DNA of 64,000 bases, from positions 62,001 through 126,000 of the forward strand of contig NZ_CVPE01000003.1 of NCBI RefSeq assembly GCF_001049895.1. The letters run 5' to 3'. Made by a program: the position numbers and the translations under genes. This DNA comes from Rubeoparvulum massiliense (lineage in GTDB: Bacteria > Bacillota > Bacilli > Rubeoparvulales > Rubeoparvulaceae). Numbering within the stretch: the first letter of the stretch is position 1; each line of letters begins with the position of its first letter. Positions 8,595 to 19,202 of the stretch are shown piece after piece. Below the pieces are notes generated by a model. The model was given only the letters and a program-made list of their open reading frames with translations. It had not been told where the DNA came from and searched no databases.

Positions 8595-10154
8595 CTACTG
8601 TTGAAGCTCTTGCTCGATTAATTTTCGTCGTAATAGTTTACCCGAAGGCCCCTTGGGAATCTCTGCAATAAAGCGAATCTCCTTTGGACACTTATAATCA
8701 GCCAGCTGCTGGCTGCAGTAGTCAAGGAATTCCTTCTCCGTGGCGATACATCCCTCCTTCAGAACAATAAAGGAGAGCACCTCTTCGCCATACTTCTCGT
8801 CTGGAATTCCCACTGTTGCTGCATCACGCACCTTGGGGTGTGCATATAATGCTTCATCCACTTCACGGGGGTAGATATTCTCACCACCGCGGATGATCAT
8901 ATCCTTCTTTCGGTCTGTTAAGTAGAAATAACCATCTTCATCACGGTAGCCAACATCACCGGTATGGAACCAGCCATCACGGAATGCTTCCTCATTGGCT
9001 TCTGGTCGCTTAAAGTATCCCTTCATCACATTTTGTCCTCTGACAATGATCTCTCCCCGCTCATAGGCTGGCAGCTCATTACCATTCTGGTCTACCACCT
9101 TCATCTCATTACCTACAGGAAGACCAATGGAGCCATAACGGCGATACTGATTCCCTGTACCAATTCCCTCTTCACCATGAGGAGGATGAGGATTAAACGA
9201 TGAATAGCATGTGGTCTCCGATAAACCATAGCCTTCAATAATATAGATTCCCACCTTCTGCTCAAAAGCACGCTGTACCTCAACGGGTAGCGGTGCAGCA
9301 CCACAAATACAGAAGCGGAGCGATGAGAGATCATATTGGGTTAAGTCTACATTGGTATTAAGTAAGATGGTGAGATTGGTGGGAACAGCACTAAACCAAT
9401 TGACCCGATATTTTGCAATGGTGGGAAAGAATTGACTCGCTGAGAAGCGCTCTGGCATCACCACCGATCCTCCTGATAAGAGTGGAGTGATAAGCGTCAC
9501 AACCTCTCCATTCACATGGAAGAGGGGAAGGATACACATGGCACGATCATCTGGGGTGAGTCCATGCCAGATCGCGATCTGTTCCGCATCATAGAGTAGA
9601 TTCTCATGGGTTAATAACACCCCCTTGGGATGACCTGTGGTACCTGATGTATAAATGATCATCGCTTCATCATGGGAAGCGACAGCCTGCTGTTCAATTT
9701 CAGTTGATTGCGCTTCTAACAAAGGATAGAAGGATTGAGCCAACTCAGAATCCGGTTCATCTACTACTAGAATGGTTTGTAAGAGAGGAAGCTGATCACG
9801 AATCGCTTGTAGCGCTGGAAGATAGGTACTTGTTGTTGCTAGAACCTTGGCCTCTGAATTATGGATCACATATTGCAATTCAGCAGACTTGAGTAAGATA
9901 TTCACGGGTCCTGCAATAGCGCCAAGCTTCATCGTTCCAAAATAAAAGTAGAGAAATTCAGGAATATTGGGTAAGAGTAGTGCTACCTTATCTCCATGGG
10001 TAATCTGCAATTGCCGCAATAGATTGGCTGTTTGACTTACCCGTTGATTCAACTGTTGGTATGAAATGATCTCCTCTCGTTCAGGCACAATTAAATAGGG
10101 CTTCTCTCCATATTTCGCTGCCTGTAGTTCGATTAATTCACCGATGGTCTTCAT
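8595..10154 (-). CDS. Fatty-acid/aryl-CoA ligase, AMP-forming
   Basis: A 519-residue ANL-superfamily enzyme that activates a carboxylic acid to acyl-AMP and then acyl-CoA in the cytosol. Motifs are the P-loop-like IIYTSGTTGHPKGV (about residues 168-181), YGLSETTC, the adenylate-binding TGD in GWFHTGDVG, the hinge YLTDRKKDMIIRGGENIYP, and the catalytic lysine in GPSGKLLRRKL at the C-terminus. I took the ATG at 10154 as start because GAAGGAG lies 9 nt upstream. It is 29 nt downstream of an acyl-CoA dehydrogenase gene, so the pair probably feeds beta-oxidation. Chain-length preference is not readable. Confidence 0.9.
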   Translation of the reverse strand: MKTIGELIELQAAKYGEKPYLIVPEREEIISYQQLNQRVSQTANLLRQLQITHGDKVALLLPNIPEFLYFYFGTMKLGAIAGPVNILLKSAELQYVIHNSEAKVLATTSTYLPALQAIRDQLPLLQTILVVDEPDSELAQSFYPLLEAQSTEIEQQAVASHDEAMIIYTSGTTGHPKGVLLTHENLLYDAEQIAIWHGLTPDDRAMCILPLFHVNGEVVTLITPLLSGGSVVMPERFSASQFFPTIAKYRVNWFSAVPTNLTILLNTNVDLTQYDLSSLRFCICGAAPLPVEVQRAFEQKVGIYIIEGYGLSETTCYSSFNPHPPHGEEGIGTGNQYRRYGSIGLPVGNEMKVVDQNGNELPAYERGEIIVRGQNVMKGYFKRPEANEEAFRDGWFHTGDVGYRDEDGYFYLTDRKKDMIIRGGENIYPREVDEALYAHPKVRDAATVGIPDEKYGEEVLSFIVLKEGCIATEKEFLDYCSQQLADYKCPKEIRFIAEIPKGPSGKLLRRKLIEQELQQ

Positions 10155-10183
10155 TGTACTCATCTCCTTCAATCATCTGAATA

Positions 10184-11329
10184 TTAGTGGAAACACCCGA
10201 TTTCTCGGGCAATGACATTGCGTTGGATTTCGGAGGTTCCTTCCCCGATCTCTAATAAGCGTGTATCACGGTAGAAGCGTTCTACCTGATAATCATGCAT
10301 ATAACCATAGCCTCCATGAATCTGAATGGCCCCATCACAGACCCGTGAACTCATTTCTGTAGCATAGAGCTTCGCCATGGCCGCCTCCTTCGTATAGGCA
10401 CGGTTACGATCCTTTAACCATGCTGCCTTATACACCAAGTTCCGTGCTAATTCAATTTCTAATGCCATATTCGCTAGGCGATGATGAATCGCCTGAAAGC
10501 GTGCGATGGAATGACCAAATTGCTTCCGTTCCTTCGCATACTGAAGTGCTTTCTCAAAAGCGCCTTGGGCAATCCCTACTGCCATGGCAGCGATTCCGAT
10601 TCGGCCGCCATCCAAAGTCGTCAAGAATTGTTTAAAGCCCTGTCCTTCCACCCCTAGAATATTCTCACGGGGAACACGTACCTCATCAAGAATGATCTCT
10701 GTTGTATTGGAGGCATGGAGTCCCATTTTCCGATAGGGTGTATAGATAGTGATCCCTTTTAGGTGGGTTGGAACGATGAGCGCACTGATCCCCTGCTTTC
10801 CCTTCTCTAGATGAGTTTGTGCTGTCAAGGTGACAAACTGGGCAAAGCTCGCATTGGTAATAAACACCTTCGTTCCAGAAATCACCCACTCTTCTCCATC
10901 TAAGTATGCTCTCGTTTCTGTCCCACCTGCATCAGAGCCTGCATTGGGCTCAGTCAATGCGAAGGTACCTAGGCATTCCCCTCTACATAATGGTGAGAGA
11001 TAGGTGGATTTTTGCTCCTCATTCCCAAACATAGCAATGGGAGCAGCCCCCAACGAGATATGGGCAGAATACGTAATCCCTGTGGATGCACAGACACGAC
11101 TTAGCTCTTCGGTTACAATGACAAAGCTAAGCGTATCCCCACCTCCACCTCCATACTCTTCAGGAAATGGTAGACCTAACATCCCCAGTTCACCTAACTG
11201 TTTCATCACATGGATCGGAAATTCTCCACTCAAATCACGTTCATTGGCACCAGGCTCCACCTCTGCTTCAGCAAACTGCTGAATGGTTTTTTTCAGCAGT
11301 CGCTGTTCTTCTGTTAAATCAAAGTCCAA
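10184..11329 (-). CDS. Acyl-CoA dehydrogenase
   Basis: A 381-residue FAD-dependent acyl-CoA dehydrogenase catalysing the first dehydrogenation step of beta-oxidation, passing electrons to ETF. Family signatures are present: [18 protein letters not shown] (about residues 121-138), [32 protein letters not shown] and the C-terminal [12 protein letters not shown] with the catalytic-base Glu in GEGT. The start is a TTG at 11329: an AAGGGTGAT Shine-Dalgarno ends 4 nt before it and the protein then begins at the conserved [12 protein letters not shown] at 11338 lies inside the ribosome-binding site. First gene of a pair with the acyl-CoA ligase; a repeat-rich operator candidate lies just upstream. 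Confidence 0.9.
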   Translation of the reverse strand: MDFDLTEEQRLLKKTIQQFAEAEVEPGANERDLSGEFPIHVMKQLGELGMLGLPFPEEYGGGGGDTLSFVIVTEELSRVCASTGITYSAHISLGAAPIAMFGNEEQKSTYLSPLCRGECLGTFALTEPNAGSDAGGTETRAYLDGEEWVISGTKVFITNASFAQFVTLTAQTHLEKGKQGISALIVPTHLKGITIYTPYRKMGLHASNTTEIILDEVRVPRENILGVEGQGFKQFLTTLDGGRIGIAAMAVGIAQGAFEKALQYAKERKQFGHSIARFQAIHHRLANMALEIELARNLVYKAAWLKDRNRAYTKEAAMAKLYATEMSSRVCDGAIQIHGGYGYMHDYQVERFYRDTRLLEIGEGTSEIQRNVIAREIGCFH

Positions 11330-11348
11330 GCGAATCACCCTTTCCGAG

Positions 11349-11373
11349 TGAGCGTTTGCTCAGGCTTGCTCAG
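11349..11373. promoter_or_regulatory. Operator candidate upstream of acyl-CoA dehydrogenase
   Basis: Perfect inverted repeat TGAGC-GTTT-GCTCA (11349-11362). One arm is repeated 10 bp further on, as TTGCTCAG at 11356-11363 and again at 11366-11373. It sits between the promoter and the ribosome-binding site of the fatty-acid pair. TetR-family regulators commonly control such genes; the site does not match the B. subtilis FadR consensus spacing. Confidence 0.45.
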
Positions 11374-11401
11374 ATATTTTTCAAACCTTTTCATTATTCA
11401 G

Positions 11402-11430
11402 ATTATTCTATTCGTCACTTTTCCATGCAA
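11402..11430 (-). promoter_or_regulatory. Promoter of the fatty-acid pair
   Basis: On the minus strand TTGCAT (11425-11430), 17 nt, AATAAT (11402-11407). It would start transcription near 11395, upstream of the repeat-rich site and the acyl-CoA dehydrogenase start. Confidence 0.6.
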
Positions 11431-11440
11431 TCCTTCTTAA

Positions 11441-11467
11441 AAACAAAAAAAACCCCATCCACGGGGT
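11441..11467 (-). terminator. Terminator of the membrane protein gene
   Basis: Stem ACCCC (11452-11456) / GGGGT (11463-11467), followed on the minus strand by a run of eight T, just after the stop at 11479. Confidence 0.85.
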
Positions 11468-11478
11468 CATAATAAAAA

Positions 11479-12324
11479 TTATTTTCGCTTGCGCCATAAC
11501 TTAATGCTTAATGTAATCAAGACCGTTGCAATCAGTGTCTTCGCCAGGAAGAATAATTGGAGCTCTAGGGATTGTAAATTACTCAGATATAATGCTTGGA
11601 GCTCAGGACCAAATAGCATTAATACAATAAGCAGAATGAAGTAAGGAAACCAGCGTTGGAGAATCGTGGTGCGGAGCCAGACCAATACGCCAAGAATGAT
11701 CATCGGCAGAATCCAAATCAGCTGGACAATCCAAATAGACTCTCCGTCGATTTGCGGATATAACCAGATCGCATAGCATAGGACCAGTGCGATCTCTCCG
11801 CCAATAATCAGATAAGGTACTTTAAAAATAAATCCCATAAGTAGCCATAGCAAGGCGATGAGAAGAAGAAAGCTAGGCTTTAAACCGGAGTCCATGCCAT
11901 CGCCCAGCTGAAATTGCAGCAGGAAGGCGAGCCAGATTAGCAGAAGCGCTGCTGAACCCATAAAGAGATGGGCAAAGGGCTCTTTTCGCTTTAAGAGCCA
12001 TGCTCCTGTTCCTAATAGAAGGAGGAAAAGAAATCCAACGAAAAGAATTTGCATTGTCGGATCAAAATCGGTAAAATGGTAGGCAAGATAAATAATTCCA
12101 GTTAAGGAGGAGACTAGCACCAGCAGTAACCATTTGAAACGCTTCAATTTCTCCCAAAGGAAATGCTTCGCTCCACTTGATTGGGGTAGTCCCTCCGCAG
12201 AAGAACTTACCTCCCCTTCGGTATAAAGATTGAGGAGGAAATCACAATAATGGGCAGGGAGCAGTTGGTTTCTTTTCCAGGATTCTATCTCAGTAACGAT
12301 TATTTTGCGTTTAACATCATCCAT
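11479..12324 (-). CDS. Conserved membrane protein of unknown function
   Basis: A 281-residue protein. Residues 1-60 form a soluble N-terminal part with the phrase KRKIIVTEIESWKRNQLLP, followed by HYCDFLLNLYTEGE. This is a short helical domain also found at the start of other Bacillales membrane proteins (DUF2157-like appearance). About eight predicted membrane helices follow (residues 64-280), ending in a basic tail. No catalytic motif is visible. It lies downstream of rpoD, separated by a hairpin, and has its own terminator. I do not recognise a function. Confidence 0.75.
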   Translation of the reverse strand: MDDVKRKIIVTEIESWKRNQLLPAHYCDFLLNLYTEGEVSSSAEGLPQSSGAKHFLWEKLKRFKWLLLVLVSSLTGIIYLAYHFTDFDPTMQILFVGFLFLLLLGTGAWLLKRKEPFAHLFMGSAALLLIWLAFLLQFQLGDGMDSGLKPSFLLLIALLWLLMGFIFKVPYLIIGGEIALVLCYAIWLYPQIDGESIWIVQLIWILPMIILGVLVWLRTTILQRWFPYFILLIVLMLFGPELQALYLSNLQSLELQLFFLAKTLIATVLITLSIKLWRKRK

Positions 12325-12392
12325 GGGTATCCATCCTTTACCTGGGTCTACTGATTATGTCGGCACTTTTTCTCCCTTTTTCAAGCATAGAA

Positions 12393-12425
12393 AGACCTAC
12401 ATGTTCGCAATCAACATGTAGGTCT
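12393..12425 (-). terminator. Hairpin after rpoD
   Basis: Perfect 13-base stem (12393-12405 with 12413-12425). On the minus strand only TTCT follows, so as an intrinsic terminator it is moderately convincing. Confidence 0.6.
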
Positions 12426-12453
12426 CTAGGTCTAAAACATGGAAACCATGCAA

Positions 12454-13575
12454 TTATTCTAAGAAATCTTTTAAACGTTTGCTACGACTAGGATGGCGCA
12501 GTTTACGCAAAGCTTTAGCTTCAATTTGACGGATACGCTCCCGCGTAACGCCAAAAACCTTACCAACCTCTTCGAGTGTACGGGTGCGTCCATCATCAAG
12601 GCCAAAACGCAGACGTAGCACATTCTCTTCCCGCTCAGTCAGCGTATGTAAGACACTCTCCAATTGCTCCTTCAACAATTCGTAAGCAGCAGCATCTGAA
12701 GGGGCTAACGCATCCTGATCTTCAATAAAATCACCTAGATGGGAATCATCCTCTTCACCGATAGGTGTCTCAAGGGAGACAGGCTCCTGAGCGATCTTCA
12801 TAATCTCCCGAACCTTTTCAGGTGGTAAATCCATTACCTTACCAATCTCTTCAGGTGTAGGTTCACGACCGAGCTCTTGTAATAGTTGCCGTGATACACG
12901 GATGAGCTTATTGATGGTTTCTACCATGTGTACCGGGATGCGGATGGTCCTAGCCTGATCCGCAATTGCACGCGTAATGGCTTGACGAATCCACCAAGTA
13001 GCATAGGTACTAAACTTGTACCCCTTCGTGTAATCAAATTTTTCAACGGCTTTGAGCAAGCCCATATTACCCTCTTGAATTAAATCTAGAAAGAGCATCC
13101 CCCGACCAACATAACGTTTTGCGATACTTACCACAAGACGTAGGTTGGCTTCTGCTAAACGGCGCTTCGCCGATTCATCCCCTTGTTGTATCCGCTTGGC
13201 CAGTTCAATCTCCTCTTCTGCACTAAGAAGGGGAACACGACCAATCTCTTTTAAATACATACGAACAGGGTCATTGATTTTGACTCCTGGTGGAACGGAG
13301 AGATCATCCATCTTTAATTCGTCAATCTCTTTGTCATCCTTCATTTGATTAAAGTCTGGTTCCTCATCCTCTTCCGTATCCTCGTTGAGAACTTCTACTC
13401 CCTGGTCACTTAGATACTCAAAAAACTCATCAATCTGGTCTGCATCCTGATCAAAGGGTGAGAGCTTATCCATAATCTTTTTATAAGAGAGTGAACCCCG
13501 TTTCTTCCCTACTTCAACGAGGTGCTCTTTTACTTGCTCCAAGGAGTGCCCCATTTCGGAGTGTTCATTCGGCAT
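12454..13575 (-). CDS. rpoD: Housekeeping RNA polymerase sigma factor SigA
   Basis: A 373-residue primary sigma factor, directing RNA polymerase to -35/-10 promoters. The N-terminal region 1.1 is short and followed by an acidic linker, as in Firmicutes. Region 1.2 begins [11 protein letters not shown]; region 2 contains [15 protein letters not shown], then [26 protein letters not shown] and the IRQAITRA segment. Region 3 follows, and region 4.2 is [20 protein letters not shown]. The start at 13575 has AGGAGG 7 nt upstream and overlaps the end of dnaG by 11 nt, the classical dnaG-rpoD arrangement. The -35/-10 boxes noted elsewhere in this window fit recognition by this protein. Confidence 0.97.
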   Translation of the reverse strand: MPNEHSEMGHSLEQVKEHLVEVGKKRGSLSYKKIMDKLSPFDQDADQIDEFFEYLSDQGVEVLNEDTEEDEEPDFNQMKDDKEIDELKMDDLSVPPGVKINDPVRMYLKEIGRVPLLSAEEEIELAKRIQQGDESAKRRLAEANLRLVVSIAKRYVGRGMLFLDLIQEGNMGLLKAVEKFDYTKGYKFSTYATWWIRQAITRAIADQARTIRIPVHMVETINKLIRVSRQLLQELGREPTPEEIGKVMDLPPEKVREIMKIAQEPVSLETPIGEEDDSHLGDFIEDQDALAPSDAAAYELLKEQLESVLHTLTEREENVLRLRFGLDDGRTRTLEEVGKVFGVTRERIRQIEAKALRKLRHPSRSKRLKDFLE

Positions 13576-15433
13576 TTTCTTCCCTCCTTCCACAGGAATC
13601 TTGCTTCTGCCACTGTTTCAATTCCTTTTCCAATCGAATCACCTGTTCAAAAAGTTCTGCGGCTCGTCCAGCTTCTCCAACCTTATCCAGCTGTTTCGCC
13701 TCGTTTTTTAACCGTTCAATCTCTGCCCATTTCGGGTAAGATAAAATCTGAATCATATAATCTTTAATCACCTGATCCGAAACCTCCAGATTCACATCCA
13801 ACATTGCGATTTGTGAGGCCGTATTCTGTAACTCGGTGTCAGGGAGGGATTGGATAAAGCTCGCCACATCCACTTCATCCTTATCACCTTCATAGCTATA
13901 TAGATAAGCAGCGATGGCTGCAAATTGATCCACATTGAATTGCCCGCCAATCTTCTCTTCGACCTGGCGTATTAAATGACGATTATAAAACATCAGCGCC
14001 AATAAATGCTGCTCCGCATAATAATAGGCAGGTTTTCTTTTTCCTTGAATCGCTCGTGAAGTATAATTGCTACTATTATTCCACGTTTGCTTATTGTTAT
14101 CCCTATTCTTTTCCATTTTTTGCGTTCGTCGATATATATGATACTGCTCCTGTTTTAATGCATCGAGGGAGAAGGAGAATTCATCAGCAAGCTGACGAAG
14201 ATAATGATCACGTTCAATAGCGTGGCGTAAACGTGAAATCTCCGTTAACGCATCGTCCATAAACTTACGTAATTCTGCCTCATCCTTCAAGTTCTTCCCT
14301 TTTTTTAAGTAATTTAATCGGAATGCTGTTACAGGTAGTGCCGTATCAATAATTTGCTTTTGAAATGACTCGGACGAATTCTTGCGTAGATACTCATCGG
14401 GATCCATACCATCAGGAAGCTGAGCAATCTTTACAAATACTCCTGCTTCTTCAAGAATCCCTGCTGCACGATTGGCTGCATCAACACCTGCTGAGTCACC
14501 ATCAAAGCAGAGAATCACTTGATCCACCTGACGTGCTAAGATCTGAGCATGTTCTGGCGTCAATGAAGTTCCCAAAGTACCCACACAGTTTCGGATCCCT
14601 GCTTGCCATGCTGAGACCACATCCACATATCCCTCGAAGAGGATCACTTTTCGCTCTTGCCGAATGGCTTGACGAGCACGATGGAAATTAAAGAGGATGC
14701 GACTCTTATGAAAGATGGGTGTCTCCGATGTGTTTAAGTACTTCGGTTGACCATCTCCCAGCGTTCTTCCGCCCAAACCGATTACCCTCCCCCGATGATC
14801 ATGAATCGGGAAGATTAAGCGGTGGCGAAAACGGTCATATACTTTATGATCAAACTCACGACGAGCAAGAAGGTCTGCCTCAACCATGAGTGGCAAAGGA
14901 AAGCCACGTCTCTTTAGTAAATTGGCCAGTGATTCCCAATCATTGGGGGCATAGCCGATTTGGAACTCTTGAATGGTTAGTGGTTCCAGTCCGCGAGTTT
15001 TGGCATACTCCCGTGCCATTTGACCATATGGTGTCTCTTCCAATAAGTAATTATAATATTTGGCTGTTAGCGTATAGGCCTCATATATTTGATTCTTCCC
15101 TTGGTTATGAGCATGATTGTCATCACGTTCAGCCAACTGTGGAAGCAAGATACCTGCTTTATCAGCCAGATCTTTAACCACCTCTTGAAAGGTAAGCCCT
15201 TCAATCTCCATTAAAAATGAAAGAACATTCCCCCCTTTGCCACACCCGAAACAGTAGTATATTTGTTTATCAGGAGCCACTGAAAATGATGGGGTCTTCT
15301 CAGAATGAAATGGGCAAAGTCCGAAATAGTTACGCCCACTTTTTTTAAGTTGGACGTATTGACTCACCACATCTACGATGTCATGGGCTTGCCGTACTTG
15401 TTCCACCAATTCTTGAGGAATCAGTTTTGTCAA
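13565..15433 (-). CDS. dnaG: DNA primase
   Basis: A 622-residue DnaG primase, which lays down RNA primers at the replication fork. The N-terminal zinc ribbon is visible as [11 protein letters not shown] followed by [11 protein letters not shown] (about residues 38-65). The catalytic core contains the TOPRIM motif [13 protein letters not shown] and [14 protein letters not shown]. The C-terminal part is the variable helicase-interacting region. The TTG at 15433 is the best start: AAGGTGAT ends 4 nt upstream, and the reading TKLIP then lines up with the start of B. subtilis DnaG as I remember it. GTG/ATG codons at 15442 and 15439 overlap the ribosome-binding site. It overlaps rpoD by 11 nt. Confidence 0.95.
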   Translation of the reverse strand: MTKLIPQELVEQVRQAHDIVDVVSQYVQLKKSGRNYFGLCPFHSEKTPSFSVAPDKQIYYCFGCGKGGNVLSFLMEIEGLTFQEVVKDLADKAGILLPQLAERDDNHAHNQGKNQIYEAYTLTAKYYNYLLEETPYGQMAREYAKTRGLEPLTIQEFQIGYAPNDWESLANLLKRRGFPLPLMVEADLLARREFDHKVYDRFRHRLIFPIHDHRGRVIGLGGRTLGDGQPKYLNTSETPIFHKSRILFNFHRARQAIRQERKVILFEGYVDVVSAWQAGIRNCVGTLGTSLTPEHAQILARQVDQVILCFDGDSAGVDAANRAAGILEEAGVFVKIAQLPDGMDPDEYLRKNSSESFQKQIIDTALPVTAFRLNYLKKGKNLKDEAELRKFMDDALTEISRLRHAIERDHYLRQLADEFSFSLDALKQEQYHIYRRTQKMEKNRDNNKQTWNNSSNYTSRAIQGKRKPAYYYAEQHLLALMFYNRHLIRQVEEKIGGQFNVDQFAAIAAYLYSYEGDKDEVDVASFIQSLPDTELQNTASQIAMLDVNLEVSDQVIKDYMIQILSYPKWAEIERLKNEAKQLDKVGEAGRAAELFEQVIRLEKELKQWQKQDSCGRREENAE

Positions 15434-15619
15434 TCTCATCACCTTACTTATACAGTATCCCTCTTCATCCTGAGTTTCTCTCTACTTTCATATTCGTCAA
15501 AATTCAACAAAAATCCTTTTCCCATGAACTAGAAATAAATGTTGCTCGATGGCTTCTTTCTGTGATTTCGACATCACTGCTAATATTCCTGCATGAAAAA
15601 ATAAAAAGAACTTGGTGGT

Positions 15620-15660
15620 GATTCATAAAAAACAGAATACTCCTTAGTAAAGGAGTATTC
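15620..15660 (-). terminator. Terminator after ppdK
   Basis: Perfect 11-base stem (15635-15645 with 15650-15660, loop AGTA), followed on the minus strand by CTGTTTTTTATG. It ends the ccpN-ppsR-ppdK unit before dnaG. Confidence 0.85.
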
Positions 15661-15705
15661 CATTACAAACGAAATTAATATACACCATTCTAGTCTACCC
15701 GTCAA

Positions 15706-18351
15706 TTATTTTGCATTGCGGATGGTGGCTTGTGCTGCTGCAAGACGTGCTAAAGGCACACGATATGGAGAGCAGCTTACATAATTGAGGCCAGCTCGAT
15801 AGCAAAAATCAATGGAGCTCTTTTCGCCACCATGCTCACCACAGATACCCGCTTTGAGGTTCGGCTTCGTCTGACGTCCGAGACGAACTCCTGTTTCAAC
15901 CAATTTACCAACACCTTCTTGATCGAGAACAGCAAAGGGATTCTCAGGAAGAACCTTGTGCTCAATATAGGTTTGTAGGAACTTACCTTCAGCATCATCG
16001 CGACTAAAGCCAAAGGTAGTCTGTGTTAAGTCGTTGGTCCCGAAGGAGAAGAAATCTGCTTGGGTAGCAATTTGATCGGCAGTGAGCGCAGCACGTGGTA
16101 GCTCAATCATTGTACCGATTGCATAGGAAATGGTAACCCCTGTCTCTTCCATGACCATCGCTCCAGCCTTCTCAACAACTTCACGTAAAATTTGAAGCTC
16201 ATGAACATGACCAACTAATGGGATCATGATCTCTGGATAGACTGCTGTCCCTTCTTTAATTAAGGTTGCAGCAGCGTAGAAGATCGCTTTCGCCTGCATC
16301 TCATAAATATCAGGATGAAGAAGGCCAAGACGGCAACCGCGATTTCCTAACATGGGATTCATCTCTTTTAATTGACGAACCTTGCGCATCATCTGTTCAA
16401 GCTCTTTCAATTCTTCACTTTGAGGTGCTGTAATCTGTAATTTTGTAATTTCTACTAATAGATCTTCAAAGTCTGGTAAGAATTCATGTAATGGTGGGTC
16501 AAGAAGACGAACGGTAACAGGTAGTCCTTCCATCGCGCGGAAGATGCCTTCAAAATCATCTTGCTGCATGGGCAATAATTGATCTAATGCCACTTTCCGA
16601 GCTTCATCATCTTCAGCTAAGATCATCTCTTGAACGATAGGAAGACGGGCAGGATCCATAAACATATGCTCGGTACGGCATAGTCCTACACCCTCAGCTC
16701 CAAATTCCCGTGCTTTCAAAGCATCATGAGGTGTATCCGCATTGGTAAAGACCTTCAATTGACGTACCTCATCGGCCCAGCCAAGTAATTGTTGGAATTG
16801 TGGTGATAGCTCAGGATCAACCATCTTCGCAGCACCCTTCATGACTTCACCTGTGCTTCCGTCGATGGAGATGATGTCACCATGATGGATTTCTAGGCTA
16901 CCTACATGGAAGCGTTGTGCTTTTAGATCAATTTGAATCGCTTCGCAACCGCAGATACAAGCCTTACCCATCCCACGTGCTACTACAGCAGCATGACTCG
17001 TCATCCCACCACGGCTGGTTACAACCCCTTGAGCTGCAACGATACCATGAATATCATCCGGTGTTGTTTCAGGGCGAACTAAGATTACTTTTTCACCAGC
17101 ATTGCCCAGTTCTTCTGCTTCGTCTGCATCAAATACCACTTTCCCTGTAGCTGCCCCTGGGGAAGCAGGAAGCCCTTTGGCCATGACGTTCTTTTCTGCA
17201 GATTCATCGATACGGCGATGGAGTAATTGATTCAATTGATCAGGGTCTACACGTAAGAGTGCGGTCTCCTTATCGATGATCCCTTCCTCTACCATCTCTA
17301 CTGCAACACGGATGGCAGCCTGTGCTGTCCGTTTACCATTCCGAGTTTGGAGGAAATAGAGTTTACCATGTTCCACGGTAAATTCAATATCCTGCATATC
17401 CTTGTAGTGTTGCTCTAGTCGGGTACATACCTCTTTAAATTGCTGGAATACAGCAGGCATCTCCTGCTCAAGCTGGGCAATCGGTTCAGGTGTACGAATA
17501 CCGGCAACTACATCCTCACCTTGGGCATTGATTAGGAACTCCCCGTAGAGAACAGCCTCACCTGTAGAAGGATTACGAGTAAAGGCCACGCCAGTACCAG
17601 AATCATTCCCCATATTCCCGAAGACCATGCTTTGGACATTAACAGCTGTTCCAATATGATCAGGGATTTTGTTTAATTTCCGATAGACGATGGCACGTTG
17701 ATTATTCCAGGATTCAAACACCGCATTAATGGCTAAGAATAATTGCTCCATAGGATTTTGGGGGAATGGCTTGCGAATCTGTTTTTCTACGATCTTTTTA
17801 TACTCTACAATCACTTCTTGCCAGTCTTCAGCAGTCATCTCCGGATCTGCTGAATAGCCCTTGGCCTCACGAACTCCCTCCAATAGGTGCTCGAAATGGT
17901 ACATATCCACGCCCAATACCACGTCACTAAACATCTGGATAAAGCGACGATAGGAGTCATAGGCGAAGCGAGGATTCTGAGTTAAGCGAGCTAAGCCAAC
18001 AACGGTTTCGTCATTTAAACCTAGATTCAAAACCGTATCCATCATCCCTGGCATGGAGATGGCAGCACCAGAACGTACAGAAACCAATAATGGATTCTCT
18101 ACATTCCCTAATTGCTTACCTGTGGTCTCTTCCAATTGACGGAGGGCAGTCATCACTTGATCACGCATCTCCTCGGTCAATTGCTTACCATACTCGTAGT
18201 ATGCATTACAAGCCTCTGTGGAGATGGTGAAGCCTGGAGGTACTGGTAGACCAATATGGGTCATCTCTGCTAGATTGGCACCCTTTCCTCCTAACAAATC
18301 ACGCATGTTACTGCGTCCTTCTTGAAATAGGTAAACATACTTCTTGCTCAT
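15706..18351 (-). CDS. ppdK: Pyruvate, phosphate dikinase
   Basis: An 881-residue PPDK that interconverts pyruvate + ATP + Pi with PEP + AMP + PPi. Three parts are visible: the N-terminal ATP-grasp domain ([10 protein letters not shown] at about residue 22), the swivelling phosphohistidine domain with [19 protein letters not shown] (catalytic His near residue 455), and the C-terminal TIM barrel with [17 protein letters not shown] and the catalytic Cys in GICGEHGG. Length is normal for bacterial PPDK. The start at 18351 has GGAAGGAG 9 nt upstream and overlaps the ppsR stop by 4 nt (ATGA), so the enzyme is coupled to its own regulator. Its direction, gluconeogenic or glycolytic, is not readable. 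Confidence 0.97.
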   Translation of the reverse strand: MSKKYVYLFQEGRSNMRDLLGGKGANLAEMTHIGLPVPPGFTISTEACNAYYEYGKQLTEEMRDQVMTALRQLEETTGKQLGNVENPLLVSVRSGAAISMPGMMDTVLNLGLNDETVVGLARLTQNPRFAYDSYRRFIQMFSDVVLGVDMYHFEHLLEGVREAKGYSADPEMTAEDWQEVIVEYKKIVEKQIRKPFPQNPMEQLFLAINAVFESWNNQRAIVYRKLNKIPDHIGTAVNVQSMVFGNMGNDSGTGVAFTRNPSTGEAVLYGEFLINAQGEDVVAGIRTPEPIAQLEQEMPAVFQQFKEVCTRLEQHYKDMQDIEFTVEHGKLYFLQTRNGKRTAQAAIRVAVEMVEEGIIDKETALLRVDPDQLNQLLHRRIDESAEKNVMAKGLPASPGAATGKVVFDADEAEELGNAGEKVILVRPETTPDDIHGIVAAQGVVTSRGGMTSHAAVVARGMGKACICGCEAIQIDLKAQRFHVGSLEIHHGDIISIDGSTGEVMKGAAKMVDPELSPQFQQLLGWADEVRQLKVFTNADTPHDALKAREFGAEGVGLCRTEHMFMDPARLPIVQEMILAEDDEARKVALDQLLPMQQDDFEGIFRAMEGLPVTVRLLDPPLHEFLPDFEDLLVEITKLQITAPQSEELKELEQMMRKVRQLKEMNPMLGNRGCRLGLLHPDIYEMQAKAIFYAAATLIKEGTAVYPEIMIPLVGHVHELQILREVVEKAGAMVMEETGVTISYAIGTMIELPRAALTADQIATQADFFSFGTNDLTQTTFGFSRDDAEGKFLQTYIEHKVLPENPFAVLDQEGVGKLVETGVRLGRQTKPNLKAGICGEHGGEKSSIDFCYRAGLNYVSCSPYRVPLARLAAAQATIRNAK

Positions 18352-19202
18352 TCTGTGTAACTCCTTCCCCGATTTAAGATATCGATAATTAAACTTGCTG
18401 TCTCTTCTACTGCTTTGTTGGATACATCGATAATGGGGCAACCTACCCGCTTCATCACTTTTTCTGCATATTCCAATTCTTCAAGGATCCGCTCAAAACT
18501 AGCGTAATTGGCTTGAGAAGTTAACCCTAATGACTTTAGACGCTCGGTGCGAATCTGATTCAGCTTATCTGGAGAAATAATCAGACCGACACAACGATTG
18601 CGCGGAACCTGAAATAACTCATCGGGAGGAGCCACCTCTGGCACGATGGGTACATTGGCTACCTTATAACGCTTATGGGCTAAATACATGGATAAAGGTG
18701 TTTTTGAAGTACGTGAAACGCCTAGCAGGACAAGATCTGCACGGAGGATCCCCCGTGGATCTCGACCATCATCATATTTTACAGCAAACTCAATGGCTTC
18801 TACACGGCGGAAATAATCATCATCCAGTCTTCTCATCAAGCCTGGTTCATGCTTTGGCTCCACAGCAAAGAATTCGCGAAAAGCATCGATCAAGGGGTTG
18901 AGCAGATCGACGGCCTTCACACCCTCCTTGCTTGCACGTTCATCAAGGATTGCTTTTAATTCTGGTATGACCAGCGTATAAGCAATAATGGCCTGATGTT
19001 CCTTTGCCAGTTGAATAACATCCTCTATATCATCTGGGTCAACAGCATAGGAATAACGGCGGATATCAACATGGCCACCATTAAACTGGCTAGCAACCGC
19101 CTTCACCACAAATTCTGCTGTTTCACCTACAGAGTCAGAAACAACATAAACAATCTTCTCATTCGCGCTGATTGGATATCCCTCCCTAAATGGATTCATC
19201 AT
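18348..19202 (-). CDS. ppsR: PPDK/PEP synthase regulatory protein (DUF299)
   Basis: A 284-residue bifunctional kinase/phosphotransferase of the DUF299 (YqfL/PpsR) family. It inactivates PPDK by ADP-dependent phosphorylation of a threonine and reactivates it by Pi-dependent dephosphorylation. Diagnostic segments are [14 protein letters not shown] near the N-terminus and the P-loop-like [17 protein letters not shown] near residues 148-165. The neighbouring ppdK supports the role. The start is uncertain. An ATG at 19202 has a GTGGAG 7 nt upstream and overlaps ccpN by 17 nt. The strongest Shine-Dalgarno (AGGGAGG) is 8 nt upstream of an in-frame ATC at 19172, which is also close to where homologues begin. 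Confidence 0.93.
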   Translation of the reverse strand: MMNPFREGYPISANEKIVYVVSDSVGETAEFVVKAVASQFNGGHVDIRRYSYAVDPDDIEDVIQLAKEHQAIIAYTLVIPELKAILDERASKEGVKAVDLLNPLIDAFREFFAVEPKHEPGLMRRLDDDYFRRVEAIEFAVKYDDGRDPRGILRADLVLLGVSRTSKTPLSMYLAHKRYKVANVPIVPEVAPPDELFQVPRNRCVGLIISPDKLNQIRTERLKSLGLTSQANYASFERILEELEYAEKVMKRVGCPIIDVSNKAVEETASLIIDILNRGRSYTE

